Shown: positions 28,611 through 38,340, counted from the first letter of the stretch. The stretch is 64,000 nucleotides of DNA from Leptospira congkakensis (GCF_004770265.1 NZ_RQGQ01000016.1:124001-188000); one strand, 5' to 3'. Notes: generated by a model from the sequence alone, not told the origin. Program-made: numbers and translations.

Positions 28611-29390
28611 ATGGATACAAATCAGAAATCAAGATTTTATATTTGGAATGAAGCAGCTGCTTATACAGGTGTATCCTTTGCAACCAAACGACATAGTCAC
28701 TTTTATCATCAGTTTTGTTTTTCTTTGGACAAATCATTTCTGCTTCGAGGGAAGAATGGAAAAGATTTTTATTCACAGGCAGCTTTGATTCCTTCGGGTG
28801 TAAGTCATGAGACCACATTCGGGAATGAACGTTTTATTATTTTATTAATTGATCCGTTGTTATTTAATTTATCTGATCCAATTGTTTTGGATCAAAAAGA
28901 AGGAGACCCTGCTTATGACTTACAGGGCATTGTTTCCGATTCCGATATTTTATACATCGAAACACAATTGAAGTCAAATCAGAGTGATGCCATAAACAAA
29001 ATAATTCAATTACTTAAAGATAAATTTATTTTAGACAATCAAAGAAATATTGATGATCGAATTAAGGATAGTTTGTCTTTCATACACCAGGACGAACTGG
29101 AACAATTATCTTTAGCTGAAATATCTAAAATAACAAAATTATCACCCAGCAGATTTCGCCATTTATTTCGAGATGAAACTGGAATTACATTTTCAAGTTA
29201 TAAATTATGGAAAAAAACACAAAAAGCTGTGCTGACATTAATTGAACATAAGGAATTAATTCATGCAGCTCATGAAAGTGGGTTCTTTGATCAGCCACAT
29301 TTTAATCGAGTGTTACGTAGATCTTTTGGGTTGAGTCCTTCTGAACTTAAAAAAAATCCTCATTTTGAACTAAAAATATTTTCTCAATAG
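28611..29390 (+). CDS. AraC-family transcriptional regulator
   Basis: A 259-residue regulator. The N-terminal part has a cupin-like HSHFYHQFCF segment for ligand sensing; the C-terminal 100 residues hold the double helix-turn-helix of the family, with LSLAEISKITKLSPSRFRHL as the first and the FFDQPHFNRVLRR plus SPSELKK as the second recognition region. It follows the FMN reductase gene on the same strand and is upstream of the metal export cluster. Which of these it controls is not shown by sequence; it is the only transcription factor within about 9 kb of the metal genes. Confidence 0.87.
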   Translation: MDTNQKSRFYIWNEAAAYTGVSFATKRHSHFYHQFCFSLDKSFLLRGKNGKDFYSQAALIPSGVSHETTFGNERFIILLIDPLLFNLSDPIVLDQKEGDPAYDLQGIVSDSDILYIETQLKSNQSDAINKIIQLLKDKFILDNQRNIDDRIKDSLSFIHQDELEQLSLAEISKITKLSPSRFRHLFRDETGITFSSYKLWKKTQKAVLTLIEHKELIHAAHESGFFDQPHFNRVLRRSFGLSPSELKKNPHFELKIFSQ

Positions 29391-29489
29391 CCCTTTTATA
29401 CAAGTATATCCCTCTTATTTCGGGTAATATAAATTTATCTTAGGACTTCATGAATTATTGATTTCCGAGATAAAATAAAAAGGAATCGG

Positions 29490-29891
29490 TTGAACAACGT
29501 GAATTTTAAAATGCCTAAGAACTTCAAGCTGGCCTACCTAAAAGAATTAGAGGGTTATCATCTCTCATTGAAGGAAAAAAATTTCGTTAAGGCTTGGCTT
29601 TTTTTAGAAAGAGCTCATATCATTGGGCAATACCATCCCATTCCTCATACAGGAATTCATTTCCGAATGTTATTACATGGAATTAGGACCTTAAATGGAA
29701 AAGAAATCTTGGGACAAATGATTCGAATGTCAGTAGGTTGGGTCGGAAGTTTACTCAATCGAATTCCTGTCGGAAATACTGGTGCAGCTTCTGTTCCTAT
29801 ATTTGCTTCTATGTCCATTCCGGATGATTTAAAGAGTTTATTAAAGGATGCAGATACCGATAGTACCGGTCTTGCGGGTTTAAAGAAATAA
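29490..29891 (+). CDS. DUF3703 family protein
   Basis: A 133-residue helical protein. LERAHIIGQYHPIPHTGIHFRML, GQMIRMSVGWVGSLL, and the C-terminal PVGNTGAASV followed by MSIPDDL are the DUF3703 pattern (longer stretches are given only in part). The TTG at 29490 was chosen over the ATG at 29511 because AAAAGGA lies 5 bp before it, while the ATG has no such site. The function is unknown. It is next to heavy-metal efflux genes, and the conserved His residues would suit a metal-related role, but that is inference. Confidence 0.8.
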   Translation: MNNVNFKMPKNFKLAYLKELEGYHLSLKEKNFVKAWLFLERAHIIGQYHPIPHTGIHFRMLLHGIRTLNGKEILGQMIRMSVGWVGSLLNRIPVGNTGAASVPIFASMSIPDDLKSLLKDADTDSTGLAGLKK

Positions 29892-29958
29892 ATTTCGCTA
29901 AACAAATAAAAATGAAGGATAGAAAGTTTAGGGGATAAACTCAACTTTTTTCATCAAT

Positions 29959-29984
29959 GATGATAGCTGGTTGCATTTATCATC
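29959..29984. promoter_or_regulatory. inverted repeat upstream of the metal cluster
   Basis: Perfect 7-bp arms GATGATA and TATCATC around 12 nt, 70 bp before the small Cys/His-rich gene. It could be an operator or a leader hairpin. Confidence 0.25.
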
Positions 29985-30053
29985 TAAATTTTCTTGCCAA
30001 GTTCGATTGCGGATTAATTTTGAGATAAGGATTTCTGGAAACATTAAAAAATT

Positions 30054-30428
30054 ATGATTCGTAAGTTGTTTACATACATTTCATTGTTTGGAATTTTAAG
30101 TTCCGTTTCATGTAATGTACTAGAGGCTTATGAAATTAATTGTTTAAACGACGAGTTCATTTATCAGGCAATCGATGATGGACATCAAAAATCACAAGAA
30201 CCTTGTGATGGTAAAGATCATAAAATTGAAGATTGTTTTTGCCAAAAAGACTATTCAATATTTGACTCTATCAAATATATAAAGCCTGTATTTACTGTAT
30301 CTTTGATCGATTTCGTATCTGAAATTCCCAACTCACTAATTAAAAACTTAGAATACCAAAAACCTGAATTGGTATTTTCAGAACTTTATTACTCAAAACA
30401 CCTCAACTCCATTTTGCTCCTAATTTAA
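30054..30428 (+). CDS. small exported Cys/His-rich protein at the head of the efflux operon
   Basis: A 124-residue protein with a signal sequence and a Cys at residue 20 (SSVSC), so possibly a lipoprotein. The mature N-terminal half is rich in acidic residues, Cys and His (DDGHQKSQEPCDGKDHK then DCFCQ), which would suit metal binding. In position and size it recalls the small CzcI-type proteins that precede czcCBA in other bacteria, but sequence similarity is not established. It is 50 bp before the outer-membrane factor gene. Confidence 0.6.
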   Translation: MIRKLFTYISLFGILSSVSCNVLEAYEINCLNDEFIYQAIDDGHQKSQEPCDGKDHKIEDCFCQKDYSIFDSIKYIKPVFTVSLIDFVSEIPNSLIKNLEYQKPELVFSELYYSKHLNSILLLI

Positions 30429-30478
30429 AAGTCAGTTACCAGTTCCTCGGTTAACAAACTTTAAATTGGAGATTATGT

Positions 30479-31726
30479 ATGTTTTTACCTAAAAATGCTA
30501 TTGTGTTAGCATTCCTGTTTGCCTTGCCTATTCATTCGCAAGTAACTAAGTCTCTTTCTTTGAAAGAGGTTTTAGACCTTGCTGACTCTAAGGCTGATTT
30601 AATTTTAGCTGGTCAAGCAAAAGTAGAAGAAGCTGAAAAGTTAAAACAAAAGGCTGGAAAGTACAAGAACCCAAACGTCTCTCTCGATTACGGTCGAAGG
30701 AGAGCGAGCAATGAAGCTGGACCAGAGTATTCAGTCGGATTAAGTCAGGATTTTTATTATCCTGGAAAACGAGATTTACGAATCAAAATCGCAGAAGCGA
30801 CGGAAAAAAATCTTTTAGCTGAATTGGAGCAAAGTAGATTAGAATATCGATTTAGTGTAATTAAATTAGTATATTCGTATTTAATTGCTTTGGAAAAAGC
30901 CTCACACATTCAAGACAGAATTAAAAGAGTTTCTCAAATTGAATCTTTCATTGAGAAGAAGGTTTTTGTATCTCCCGAGACTAAAGTTGAATTGTACCTA
31001 GTTCAAAATAGGATTTTAAGTCTTCAGAAACATCTAATCGTTTTGGAACAAAACAAACAGGTGAATTGGGAAAATTTAAATTTTTTCTTAGGTTTGGATA
31101 GTGAAGTAAGTGTTGTTAGTCCATGGCTACAAAGAGGAAAACCACTTCAAAAAAAAGAATTAATCGCTGAGATGATAGAGAAAAATCCAATATTAAAACA
31201 GTCTCACACTAAGATACAACAATCAAAAGAAGAAGTTGAACTAGCAAAACTAGATAAGTATTCTGATATCAAATTACAAGGTAGCATTGGTGAGGATAAG
31301 TCCGGAGTTGCTAACCGATTTTTCGATCTAGGTGTGTCTTTTGCCATTCCCTCATTGGATACAAATGAGGATGTCGTAAAGAGTATTCAGTCGAGAGTCG
31401 CTTCCGAGAATTATTTATTGAATCATCAAATTAGAATTTTAACAACAAGGCTAAACGCAAGTTTAATCGAATATGAATCCATTAATAGGTCTTTGGATAA
31501 ATTTTCCATTTCCCTCGTTCCATCCATAGAACAAAAATTAAGTTATGCTGATATTGAATTTAGAAAAGGAAGAATTAGTTTAATAAATTATTTAGAGTTG
31601 GAAATGCAACTTCATGAAACACATGAAGCAATTTATGATTACCAAATGCAATTTGTCGAAAATATCACGGAAATTCTGTTTCTAACAAATAACCCAAATT
31701 TCCAAGAGGCCATCAATGTTAACTAA
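30479..31726 (+). CDS. CzcC/TolC-type outer-membrane efflux protein
   Basis: A 415-residue outer-membrane factor: signal peptide to about residue 20 (PIHSQ), then two repeats of long helical hairpins with the OEP signatures, NPNVSLDYGRRRASNE and the later IELRKGRIS-like EFRKGRISLINYLELEM. It would form the trimeric tunnel that carries metal ions out of the periplasm with the RND pump encoded next. Its last 11 bp overlap the pump gene, so they are translationally coupled. It is assigned to the CzcC group on context. Confidence 0.88.
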   Translation: MFLPKNAIVLAFLFALPIHSQVTKSLSLKEVLDLADSKADLILAGQAKVEEAEKLKQKAGKYKNPNVSLDYGRRRASNEAGPEYSVGLSQDFYYPGKRDLRIKIAEATEKNLLAELEQSRLEYRFSVIKLVYSYLIALEKASHIQDRIKRVSQIESFIEKKVFVSPETKVELYLVQNRILSLQKHLIVLEQNKQVNWENLNFFLGLDSEVSVVSPWLQRGKPLQKKELIAEMIEKNPILKQSHTKIQQSKEEVELAKLDKYSDIKLQGSIGEDKSGVANRFFDLGVSFAIPSLDTNEDVVKSIQSRVASENYLLNHQIRILTTRLNASLIEYESINRSLDKFSISLVPSIEQKLSYADIEFRKGRISLINYLELEMQLHETHEAIYDYQMQFVENITEILFLTNNPNFQEAINVN

Positions 31727-34700
31727 GATATTAGAGTATTCATTAAAGAATAGAAGTTTTGTTGTTATTTTTGCGGTTTTGTTAATTTCGGTAGGTATCT
31801 TTTCTCTATCAAGAGTGTCTCTCGATGCATTGCCAGATATATCGAATGTAATCGTAGAAGTGAATACAAAATCCGGATCATTGGATCCTGAACAAGTTGA
31901 GAAAACAATTACATTTTTTATAGAAACAGAACTGTCAGGGATTCCGGGTGTCGTAGACGTAAGGTCTCTATCTAAGTTCGGTTTGTCCAATGTCGTTTTA
32001 ACTTTCGAAGATGGCACTGATGTCTATCGTGCAAGACAAATTGTATTGGAACGATTGCAAAATGTAAAAGATAAAATTCCACCATGGACAATACCTGAGT
32101 TAACTCCGATTACAACGGGTCTTGGCGAAATTTTAATGTATTCTGTTGAGGCCAAAGAAGGCTCTAAGCTTGCAAGTTTAACTGAGGCTGAAAAATTAAC
32201 CTATCTAAGAACAATCCAAGATTTGAGTATACGAAATCAAATTCGCTCTAATGTAAAAAATATTGCTGAGGTAGATACTATTGGCGGGTATGCACAAGAG
32301 ATTCATATTGATCTAATCCCAGAAAAATTGAGATCAAATAGCGTTAGTATCAATGAAGTGGTTAATGCTCTCGAAACTGTTGGTGATAACTTTGGTGGTG
32401 GTTACATTGAAAAAAATGACGAGATGATTATCGCCAGATCCTTCGGGAGCGGAATTAGAGAAGAAGATATTAGGAAAATTCCGGTTAGGCAAAATGGTTT
32501 CGGTAATTTAATTCGTGTAAGCGACTTAGCAATTGTGCGAGTGCATGGAATGCAGAGACTTGGATCTGCGAGCCATAACGGAAAGGAGATAGTGCTCGGC
32601 ACAGTGATGATGTATGTGGGAGCCAATAGTAGAGAAACAGTTAGCAATTTAAAAGAATTTTTGCCTCAGATTCAGCTCCCAGAAGATGTTGAGATTAAAA
32701 TTCTAAGTGAAAGAAGTTTTTTGGTTAATGCAACGATAACCACAATATTAAAAAATTTAACAGAAGGAGCTTTGCTTGTTGTACTCATTTTGTTTCTAGC
32801 ATTAGGAAATTTTAGAGCTTCGATATTCGTAGCAATCATTATACCGCTTTCGATGTTGTTTACTGCAATCGGTATGTATTACTTTAATATTTCTGCGAAT
32901 TTGATGAGTCTTGGCGCCATTGATTTCGGCCTCTTAGTTGATGCTGCTATTGTTATGGTTGAAAATGTCCTAGCAAAAAAAGAAGCACTTGGTGAAGAAA
33001 CGATCGTTGACCCCATAACCTTTGTATTGGAAGCTTCGAAAGAAATTTTGGTTCCGGTAACTTCTGGGATCATTATTGTGATGACGGTCTATATTCCCAT
33101 TTTGACTTTAGATGGTGTAGAGGGAAAGATGTTTCGTCCAATGGCGCAAGCGGTACTTCTTGCATTAGGAGGAAGTTACTTAATCACTTTAATACTGATT
33201 CCCTTTTTATGTTTAATCATTGTTAAAAGTAAACATAAGAAAAAAAAGAAAGTCGAAAGATTTGATCGAATCAAAAATATTTATGTTCCCGTCTTGTTAT
33301 TCGGTTTTAAGCAGCGAAAGTTTGCCCTTCTCTCTGCTATTCTACTTTTTTTTGTTTCGGTTCTCTTGTTTTTTCAACTGGGTGGAGACTTCATTCCACA
33401 ACTAAAGGAAGGGGATATCATGGTGACAGTCGTTCGAGAAAGTAACATCAGTCTTTCTAAATCGACTGAATCCCAGAAACAAGTTGAAAAACTTTTGCAG
33501 ACCTTTGAGGAGGTAGAATATGTTTTTTCAAGAACAGGAACAACGGAAGTTGCAAATGATCCAATGGGAATCTATATGTCGGATACATTTGTAATTTTAA
33601 AAAAGGACATTGTCGCTGATTTAATCAAAGAAAAAAACTGGCTTCCTTTTTTAGAAAGATTACGTTCCAAACTAAATGAAGAATTTCCCGATGGTGAGAT
33701 TTCTATTGGGCAACCAGTGGAAGCAAGATTCAATGAATTGTTAGAAGGGAGTCGAGCTGATATTACTTTTAGAGTTTTAGGAAATGATCTAGAAACTCTA
33801 ATCTCACTTCAAAATTCTGCTGAAGAAAACTTAAAAACAATTAATGGTGCAGGCGATGTAGAACTTGATCCTATTTTAGCCTTAAGATATGGGAAGGTAT
33901 TGGACTTTAAACCTAATTATGATCGTATACTTCGTTACGGAATTTCAATTCAAGATTTCAACACAACTTATAACTCCTATCTCGGTGGGAGAAACATTGG
34001 AAATTATTATGACAATGATAGAAAGTTTCCCATTGTTGTTAAGTTAGCTGAAGAATACCGCGATTCTATTGAAGATTTGAATCAACTACCTATTGGTACT
34101 CTCGATCTTGGACTAGTTCCAATGAAAGAAGTCTCTGATTATAAATTGGAAAAAAAGGTAATGACGATCTCTCGGAGTAATGGAAGGCGATATGCGGCAA
34201 TTTCTATTAATTTAGAAGATCGAGATGTTGAAAGCTTTGTCAGCGAAGCGAAAGCAAAAATTGAGAAAAATTTAAGTATTCCCAAAGGGTATCAAGTTTT
34301 TTGGGGAGGCCAATTTAAAAATTTAGAAAAAGCAAAATCGAAACTTGTAGTTGTTGTTCCTGTAACTTTAATTGCCATTTTCTTTTTGCTTTTAAAAAGT
34401 TTGAATAGTTATAAACAAACAATCCTTGTTTATCTAAGTATTCCTTTTGCAACTACAGGAGGAATTTTTGCTCTCTATTTAAGGGATATGAGTTTTAGTA
34501 TTTCTGCTGCCATAGGTTTTATCGCCTTATCAGGGATTGCCATTCTCAATGGTGTTGTTAAAATTCACAATATCAATCTACTTCGTTCCAACGGATTCTC
34601 TTTAGAGAATGCGGTTAAGGAAGCTGCTGTTTCAAGGTTACGGCCTGTGTTAATGACAGCTCTTGTTGCTTCACTTGGATTCATTCCTATGGCAATTGGT

Positions 34701-34820
34701 GAAGGGCTTGGAGCTGAAGTGCAAAAACCTTTGGCCACTGTTGTTATTGGTGGTTTGGTTTCTTCCACTCTTCTGACCTTATTTCTATTGCCTGTATTTT
34801 ACGAATGGCTGGAAGAGTAA
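31716..34820 (+). CDS. CzcA-type heavy-metal RND efflux pump
   Basis: A 1034-residue proton-driven inner-membrane pump with twelve membrane helices and two large periplasmic domains. The proton-relay motif in helix 4 is DFGLLVDAAIVMVEN: D403, D409 and E416 have the same spacing as D402, D408 and E415 of CzcA of Cupriavidus, which favours the Zn/Co/Cd class over the Cu/Ag (CusA) class. It overlaps the CzcC-like gene. The CzcB-type membrane-fusion protein that normally lies between them is missing here. The P-type ATPase gene follows directly. Confidence 0.92.
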   Translation: MLTKILEYSLKNRSFVVIFAVLLISVGIFSLSRVSLDALPDISNVIVEVNTKSGSLDPEQVEKTITFFIETELSGIPGVVDVRSLSKFGLSNVVLTFEDGTDVYRARQIVLERLQNVKDKIPPWTIPELTPITTGLGEILMYSVEAKEGSKLASLTEAEKLTYLRTIQDLSIRNQIRSNVKNIAEVDTIGGYAQEIHIDLIPEKLRSNSVSINEVVNALETVGDNFGGGYIEKNDEMIIARSFGSGIREEDIRKIPVRQNGFGNLIRVSDLAIVRVHGMQRLGSASHNGKEIVLGTVMMYVGANSRETVSNLKEFLPQIQLPEDVEIKILSERSFLVNATITTILKNLTEGALLVVLILFLALGNFRASIFVAIIIPLSMLFTAIGMYYFNISANLMSLGAIDFGLLVDAAIVMVENVLAKKEALGEETIVDPITFVLEASKEILVPVTSGIIIVMTVYIPILTLDGVEGKMFRPMAQAVLLALGGSYLITLILIPFLCLIIVKSKHKKKKKVERFDRIKNIYVPVLLFGFKQRKFALLSAILLFFVSVLLFFQLGGDFIPQLKEGDIMVTVVRESNISLSKSTESQKQVEKLLQTFEEVEYVFSRTGTTEVANDPMGIYMSDTFVILKKDIVADLIKEKNWLPFLERLRSKLNEEFPDGEISIGQPVEARFNELLEGSRADITFRVLGNDLETLISLQNSAEENLKTINGAGDVELDPILALRYGKVLDFKPNYDRILRYGISIQDFNTTYNSYLGGRNIGNYYDNDRKFPIVVKLAEEYRDSIEDLNQLPIGTLDLGLVPMKEVSDYKLEKKVMTISRSNGRRYAAISINLEDRDVESFVSEAKAKIEKNLSIPKGYQVFWGGQFKNLEKAKSKLVVVVPVTLIAIFFLLLKSLNSYKQTILVYLSIPFATTGGIFALYLRDMSFSISAAIGFIALSGIAILNGVVKIHNINLLRSNGFSLENAVKEAAVSRLRPVLMTALVASLGFIPMAIGEGLGAEVQKPLATVVIGGLVSSTLLTLFLLPVFYEWLEE

Positions 34821-34862
34821 TTGAAAATTATGAATAAAAATTTTAAATCAGAGGTTGTAAAA

Positions 34863-36893
34863 ATGAATCGGAACCAGGAACAGAAACATTCTTGTTGTGC
34901 GCATGATGACATACCAATTAAAAACAAAAACATGATGAATCAAAAGACTCATGATCATGGATCTGGTGAAGAAAATCATCATGATCATGAAAATCCTTCT
35001 GAGGGTAAAAATAATTCAATGTTTCTATTATTTCTTCCCCCAATCATTTCTTCTGTATTGTTAGGTGTTGCCTTAGCGATTGAGAATTTATTGATATTAC
35101 CAGAGAAATTCCAGATCCTCAATGTTTTATTCTATATTTTGGCTTATCTTCCTGTTGGATTTCCTGTTCTTAAAGAAGCCGTAAAAGAAATATTCGCTGG
35201 AGATCCTTTCTCTGAATTTTTTCTGATGAGCATTGCAACCATAGGAGCCTTTTCTATTGGCGAATACCCCGAAGGTGTTGCCGTTATGTTATTTTATTCC
35301 ATTGGGGAAGTGTTTCAGAGTTTGGCAGTTCGAAAGGCAAAATTGAATATTAAGAATTTGATGGACCAAAGGCCTGAAATCGTTACTATCGTTGACGGTG
35401 AGTCAGTGAAGGAAATTGCCGCAGAGTTAGTTGCTGTCGGAGACGTAATCCAATTGAAACCAGGTGAAAAATTAGCATTAGATTCAATACTCATTTCTGA
35501 TGTTGCCTCATTTGATACAGCAGCATTAACAGGTGAAAGTAAACCAGATACAAAAGTAAGTGGTGATGTTGTATTTGCTGGTATGATTAATTTGACAAAA
35601 GTATCAAGAGTTAAAGTTACAACTCCTTTTGTTGATAGTAAGTTAAGCAAAATTCTTGAATTAGTTCAGGACGCAGTGACACAAAAAGCGCCAACCGAAT
35701 TGTTTATGAGAAAATTTGCAAAAATATACACTCCAATCGTAGTTCTTTTATCGATTGCGATCTGTTTGTTACCTTATTTTCTAGTAGAGAATTATTTCTT
35801 CAGAGATTGGTTGTACCGGGCACTGATTTTTTTGGTTATCTCTTGTCCTTGCGCTTTAGTCATTTCAATCCCTTTGGGATATTTTGGTGGTATTGGTGCA
35901 GCGAGTCGAAAAGGTATATTATTCAAAGGCAGTCATTTTTTAGATACTCTTGCTAAAATCAATATGGTTGTTATGGATAAAACGGGAACAATTACTAAGG
36001 GAGAGTTTAAGGTGAATGAAACTTATCTTAAACCAGAATATGAGAAAGAAGGTTTGTTTGATTTAGTAAATATCCTTGAGTCTCATAGTTCCCATCCGAT
36101 TGCTGTGGCAGTAAATTCCTATTTTGGAAAACCGGAGTCAGGTTTGAATTCTTTTGAAAGTATAGAAGAGATTCCCGGTCATGGAATGCGAGGAATTGTT
36201 GCTGGAAAAGAGATTCTTGCAGGAAATCCAAAACTTTTAGAAAAATTCCAAATCCCGTTTAACTTAGAGAATGTGGAATCAATATCTAACTCTATCATTC
36301 TAATTTCGTTTAATGGAAATTATTCAGGATATATTTCTATAGCAGATACCATCAAACCAGATGCAAACGAAACAGTCAAAATTCTAAAGAAAATGGGTGT
36401 TGATTCCGCCATGTTAAGCGGAGACAAAGCAAGTATAGTTGCTAAAGTCGCAAAGAAAGTCGGTATTAAAAATTCGTGGGGAGATCTACTTCCTGAGGAT
36501 AAAGTTCGAATCTTCAAAGAACTTAAAAATAAACATCGATTAATTGCTTTTGTTGGAGATGGAATTAACGATGCACCTGTGATCGCTTTGAGTGATGTAG
36601 GTTTAGCAATGGGTGGACTGGGAAGTGATGCCGCAATCGAAACAGCAGATGTTGTGATTCAGGATGATCAATTAATGAAAATCCCTATGGCAATATGGAT
36701 TGGTAAAGAAACAAAGAAAATTGTTTTTCAAAATATAGCATTAGCATTTTCTGTTAAACTTATTGTTCTGTTACTAGGAGCAGGTGGAATTGCAACCATG
36801 TGGGAAGCTGTTTTTGCAGATGTTGGCGTATCTTTATTAGCAATTTTAAATGCTGTTAGAATTCAAAATAAACAATTTCCTATAATCGAGTAA
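34863..36893 (+). CDS. P1B-type heavy-metal ATPase (Zn/Cd/Pb class)
   Basis: An ATP-driven metal exporter of the inner membrane. Visible motifs: SCPCALV in the metal-transport helix, DKTGTITKG (phosphorylated Asp), the HSSHPIA HP motif, GDGINDAP, and an Asp in VFADVGVSLLAILNA matching the position of Asp714 of ZntA, which points to Zn/Cd/Pb. There is no N-terminal HMA domain; instead a CC and His-rich segment (HSCCAHDD, HDHGSGEENHHDHE) could bind metal. The ATG at 34863 was chosen because AGAGG lies 8 bp before it; upstream in-frame TTG 34821 and ATG 34830 lack a good site. It moves cytoplasmic metal to the periplasm, where the RND pump could take it out. Confidence 0.9.
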   Translation: MNRNQEQKHSCCAHDDIPIKNKNMMNQKTHDHGSGEENHHDHENPSEGKNNSMFLLFLPPIISSVLLGVALAIENLLILPEKFQILNVLFYILAYLPVGFPVLKEAVKEIFAGDPFSEFFLMSIATIGAFSIGEYPEGVAVMLFYSIGEVFQSLAVRKAKLNIKNLMDQRPEIVTIVDGESVKEIAAELVAVGDVIQLKPGEKLALDSILISDVASFDTAALTGESKPDTKVSGDVVFAGMINLTKVSRVKVTTPFVDSKLSKILELVQDAVTQKAPTELFMRKFAKIYTPIVVLLSIAICLLPYFLVENYFFRDWLYRALIFLVISCPCALVISIPLGYFGGIGAASRKGILFKGSHFLDTLAKINMVVMDKTGTITKGEFKVNETYLKPEYEKEGLFDLVNILESHSSHPIAVAVNSYFGKPESGLNSFESIEEIPGHGMRGIVAGKEILAGNPKLLEKFQIPFNLENVESISNSIILISFNGNYSGYISIADTIKPDANETVKILKKMGVDSAMLSGDKASIVAKVAKKVGIKNSWGDLLPEDKVRIFKELKNKHRLIAFVGDGINDAPVIALSDVGLAMGGLGSDAAIETADVVIQDDQLMKIPMAIWIGKETKKIVFQNIALAFSVKLIVLLLGAGGIATMWEAVFADVGVSLLAILNAVRIQNKQFPIIE

Positions 36894-36929
36894 GGTAAAT
36901 TTTTGTATTTTTTTTGTTCTTTAAATTTC

Positions 36930-36959
36930 TTATCACTGCAATTTTAATTGTAGTGATAA
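36930..36959 (+). terminator. terminator-like hairpin after the metal export cluster
   Basis: Arms TTATCACT-g-CAATT and AATTG-t-AGTGATAA form a 14-bp stem with one wobble and a TT loop, 37 bp after the ATPase stop. No T-tract follows. Confidence 0.5.
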
Positions 36960-37165
36960 CGGAAATTGCTAAACGAAACGATAGAATATAGATTTTTTGT
37001 AGTAGGGTGATCGTTCTACTGGAGGTTCTTTAATTCTTAGGGAAATCAGTTTTTAAAGTTATTAAAAATCAAGTAGAGATTTTCTCTAGAAACAAAGCCG
37101 AATGTAATGAATTTGTCTATAACGAATAAACTTATTCCCGTTAGTTGTAAGGGAATACGATAACC

Positions 37166-37206
37166 ACCTGCAATAAATTATAGATTTTCTATTATTGATT
37201 GCGGGT
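37166..37206. other. stem-loop upstream of the DUF1554 lipoprotein
   Basis: Arms ACCTGCAAT and ATTGCGGGT (9 bp, one wobble) around 23 AT-rich nt, 48 bp before the ATG. The rest of the 36960-37253 gap shows nothing I can name. Confidence 0.3.
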
Positions 37207-37253
37207 ATTTTCGATGGGACCAACGTGACACAGGCAGTTAGATTCTTTCCTTT

Positions 37254-38255
37254 ATGTTTCGTTATTTATTCATTCCATTTTTAGGTTTTGTTTTTTATTG
37301 CAGTGATCGATCTTTCAACAACGCCTGTGATATTAATTCCGAGTCTTATTTAGAATCAACAATCATTTTTAATCTGTTAAGTGAAGGAAAAAATAATTGT
37401 TCTACTGGTACGATTGCTTTTTTCCCAACAGTGATTGCTCTTAGTTCTAAAAGGGGAGTTGTTTCAGAGGGAGGTGGGAGTTTACAATTCGGAAGCCCAG
37501 TTCCATTTTCTGTAAGCCTTAAGGAGAAACCAGAGGCACAGGTAGATATTGAATTAATAGTTTCAAATCCTGATTATGGGCATGTGAATCCTACAACACT
37601 CAGTTTTAGTTCAAACAATTGGTCGACACCTCAGGAAATACAGATAACGGGCGTTAATGATTCTTTGATTAATGGTACTCGCGATTTTCGTGTGGTTTTG
37701 ATTCCAAAATCGACTGATAGTAAGTTGGATTTAAATCCTGCGGAAATCCAAATGCAAGTTTTGGATAACGAAAAAAAAATATTTTTGTCTGCTAATCCTT
37801 ACCGAGGCGGAGATTTCGGAGGAGTTTCAGGGGCCGATGCCATTTGTCAGTCCGAAAGCAAATGTCCATTAGGTTCTAGTTGTAAGGCGATGATTCTAAA
37901 TGGAACCACCCGAATTGCATCTTTAACTGCGAATGTCGGAGATGGTCAAGTAGATTGGGTATTAAAACCAAACGCATATTATTACCTGGCTGATGGAACC
38001 ACTCTGATTTCTAATACCGGTTCTACATCACTACTTCAGGTTCCATTAGTAAATGTGATTGGCGCAGTGACTTTTGGGGCTTGGTTTGGTAGTGCAACTG
38101 GTTGGGTTTACGGTCCCAATCACTGTAACGGTTGGACTGATAATACTGCTTTTTATACGGGTAATGCACTCCGAACTCAGAATTCAGATGCTACTTTTTT
38201 TGGAGGAAATTTTTCTTGCTCTAATCAATCAAATTTATTGTGTGTTGAACAATGA
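37254..38255 (+). CDS. DUF1554 (Len/endostatin-like) lipoprotein
   Basis: A 333-residue surface-type lipoprotein. The signal ends in the lipobox FVFYC with Cys16. Residues about 75-180 look like a beta-sandwich repeat domain (PTTLSFSSNNWSTPQEI, then GVNDSLINGTRDF) of the kind found before DUF1554 in spirochaete lipoproteins. From about residue 185 the DUF1554 domain follows: KKIFLSANPYRGGDFGG, GVSGADAICQ, DWVLKPN and a C-terminal NLLCVEQ with paired cysteines. In pathogenic Leptospira, proteins of this fold (Len family) bind host laminin or factor H; here the role is unknown. A broken copy lies just downstream. Confidence 0.82.
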   Translation: MFRYLFIPFLGFVFYCSDRSFNNACDINSESYLESTIIFNLLSEGKNNCSTGTIAFFPTVIALSSKRGVVSEGGGSLQFGSPVPFSVSLKEKPEAQVDIELIVSNPDYGHVNPTTLSFSSNNWSTPQEIQITGVNDSLINGTRDFRVVLIPKSTDSKLDLNPAEIQMQVLDNEKKIFLSANPYRGGDFGGVSGADAICQSESKCPLGSSCKAMILNGTTRIASLTANVGDGQVDWVLKPNAYYYLADGTTLISNTGSTSLLQVPLVNVIGAVTFGAWFGSATGWVYGPNHCNGWTDNTAFYTGNALRTQNSDATFFGGNFSCSNQSNLLCVEQ

Positions 38256-38340
38256 AATTTGATAAGACCTTTCACTATTTTGGAAGATCTATTCATTAAA
38301 AATAAATCTCTCTAAAATATTGTGTAGCAATTGTTATGTG

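Noticed and set aside
30434..30455. Imperfect hairpin (GTTACC/GGTTAAC) between the small Cys/His gene and the CzcC-like gene
   Set aside because: Needs a bulge and has no T-tract or leader peptide signal; not strong enough to call an attenuator.
31716..34820. Reading the RND pump as a Cu/Ag exporter (CusA)
   Set aside because: The D403-D409-E416 motif follows the CzcA (Zn/Co/Cd) pattern; CusA lacks the first Asp.
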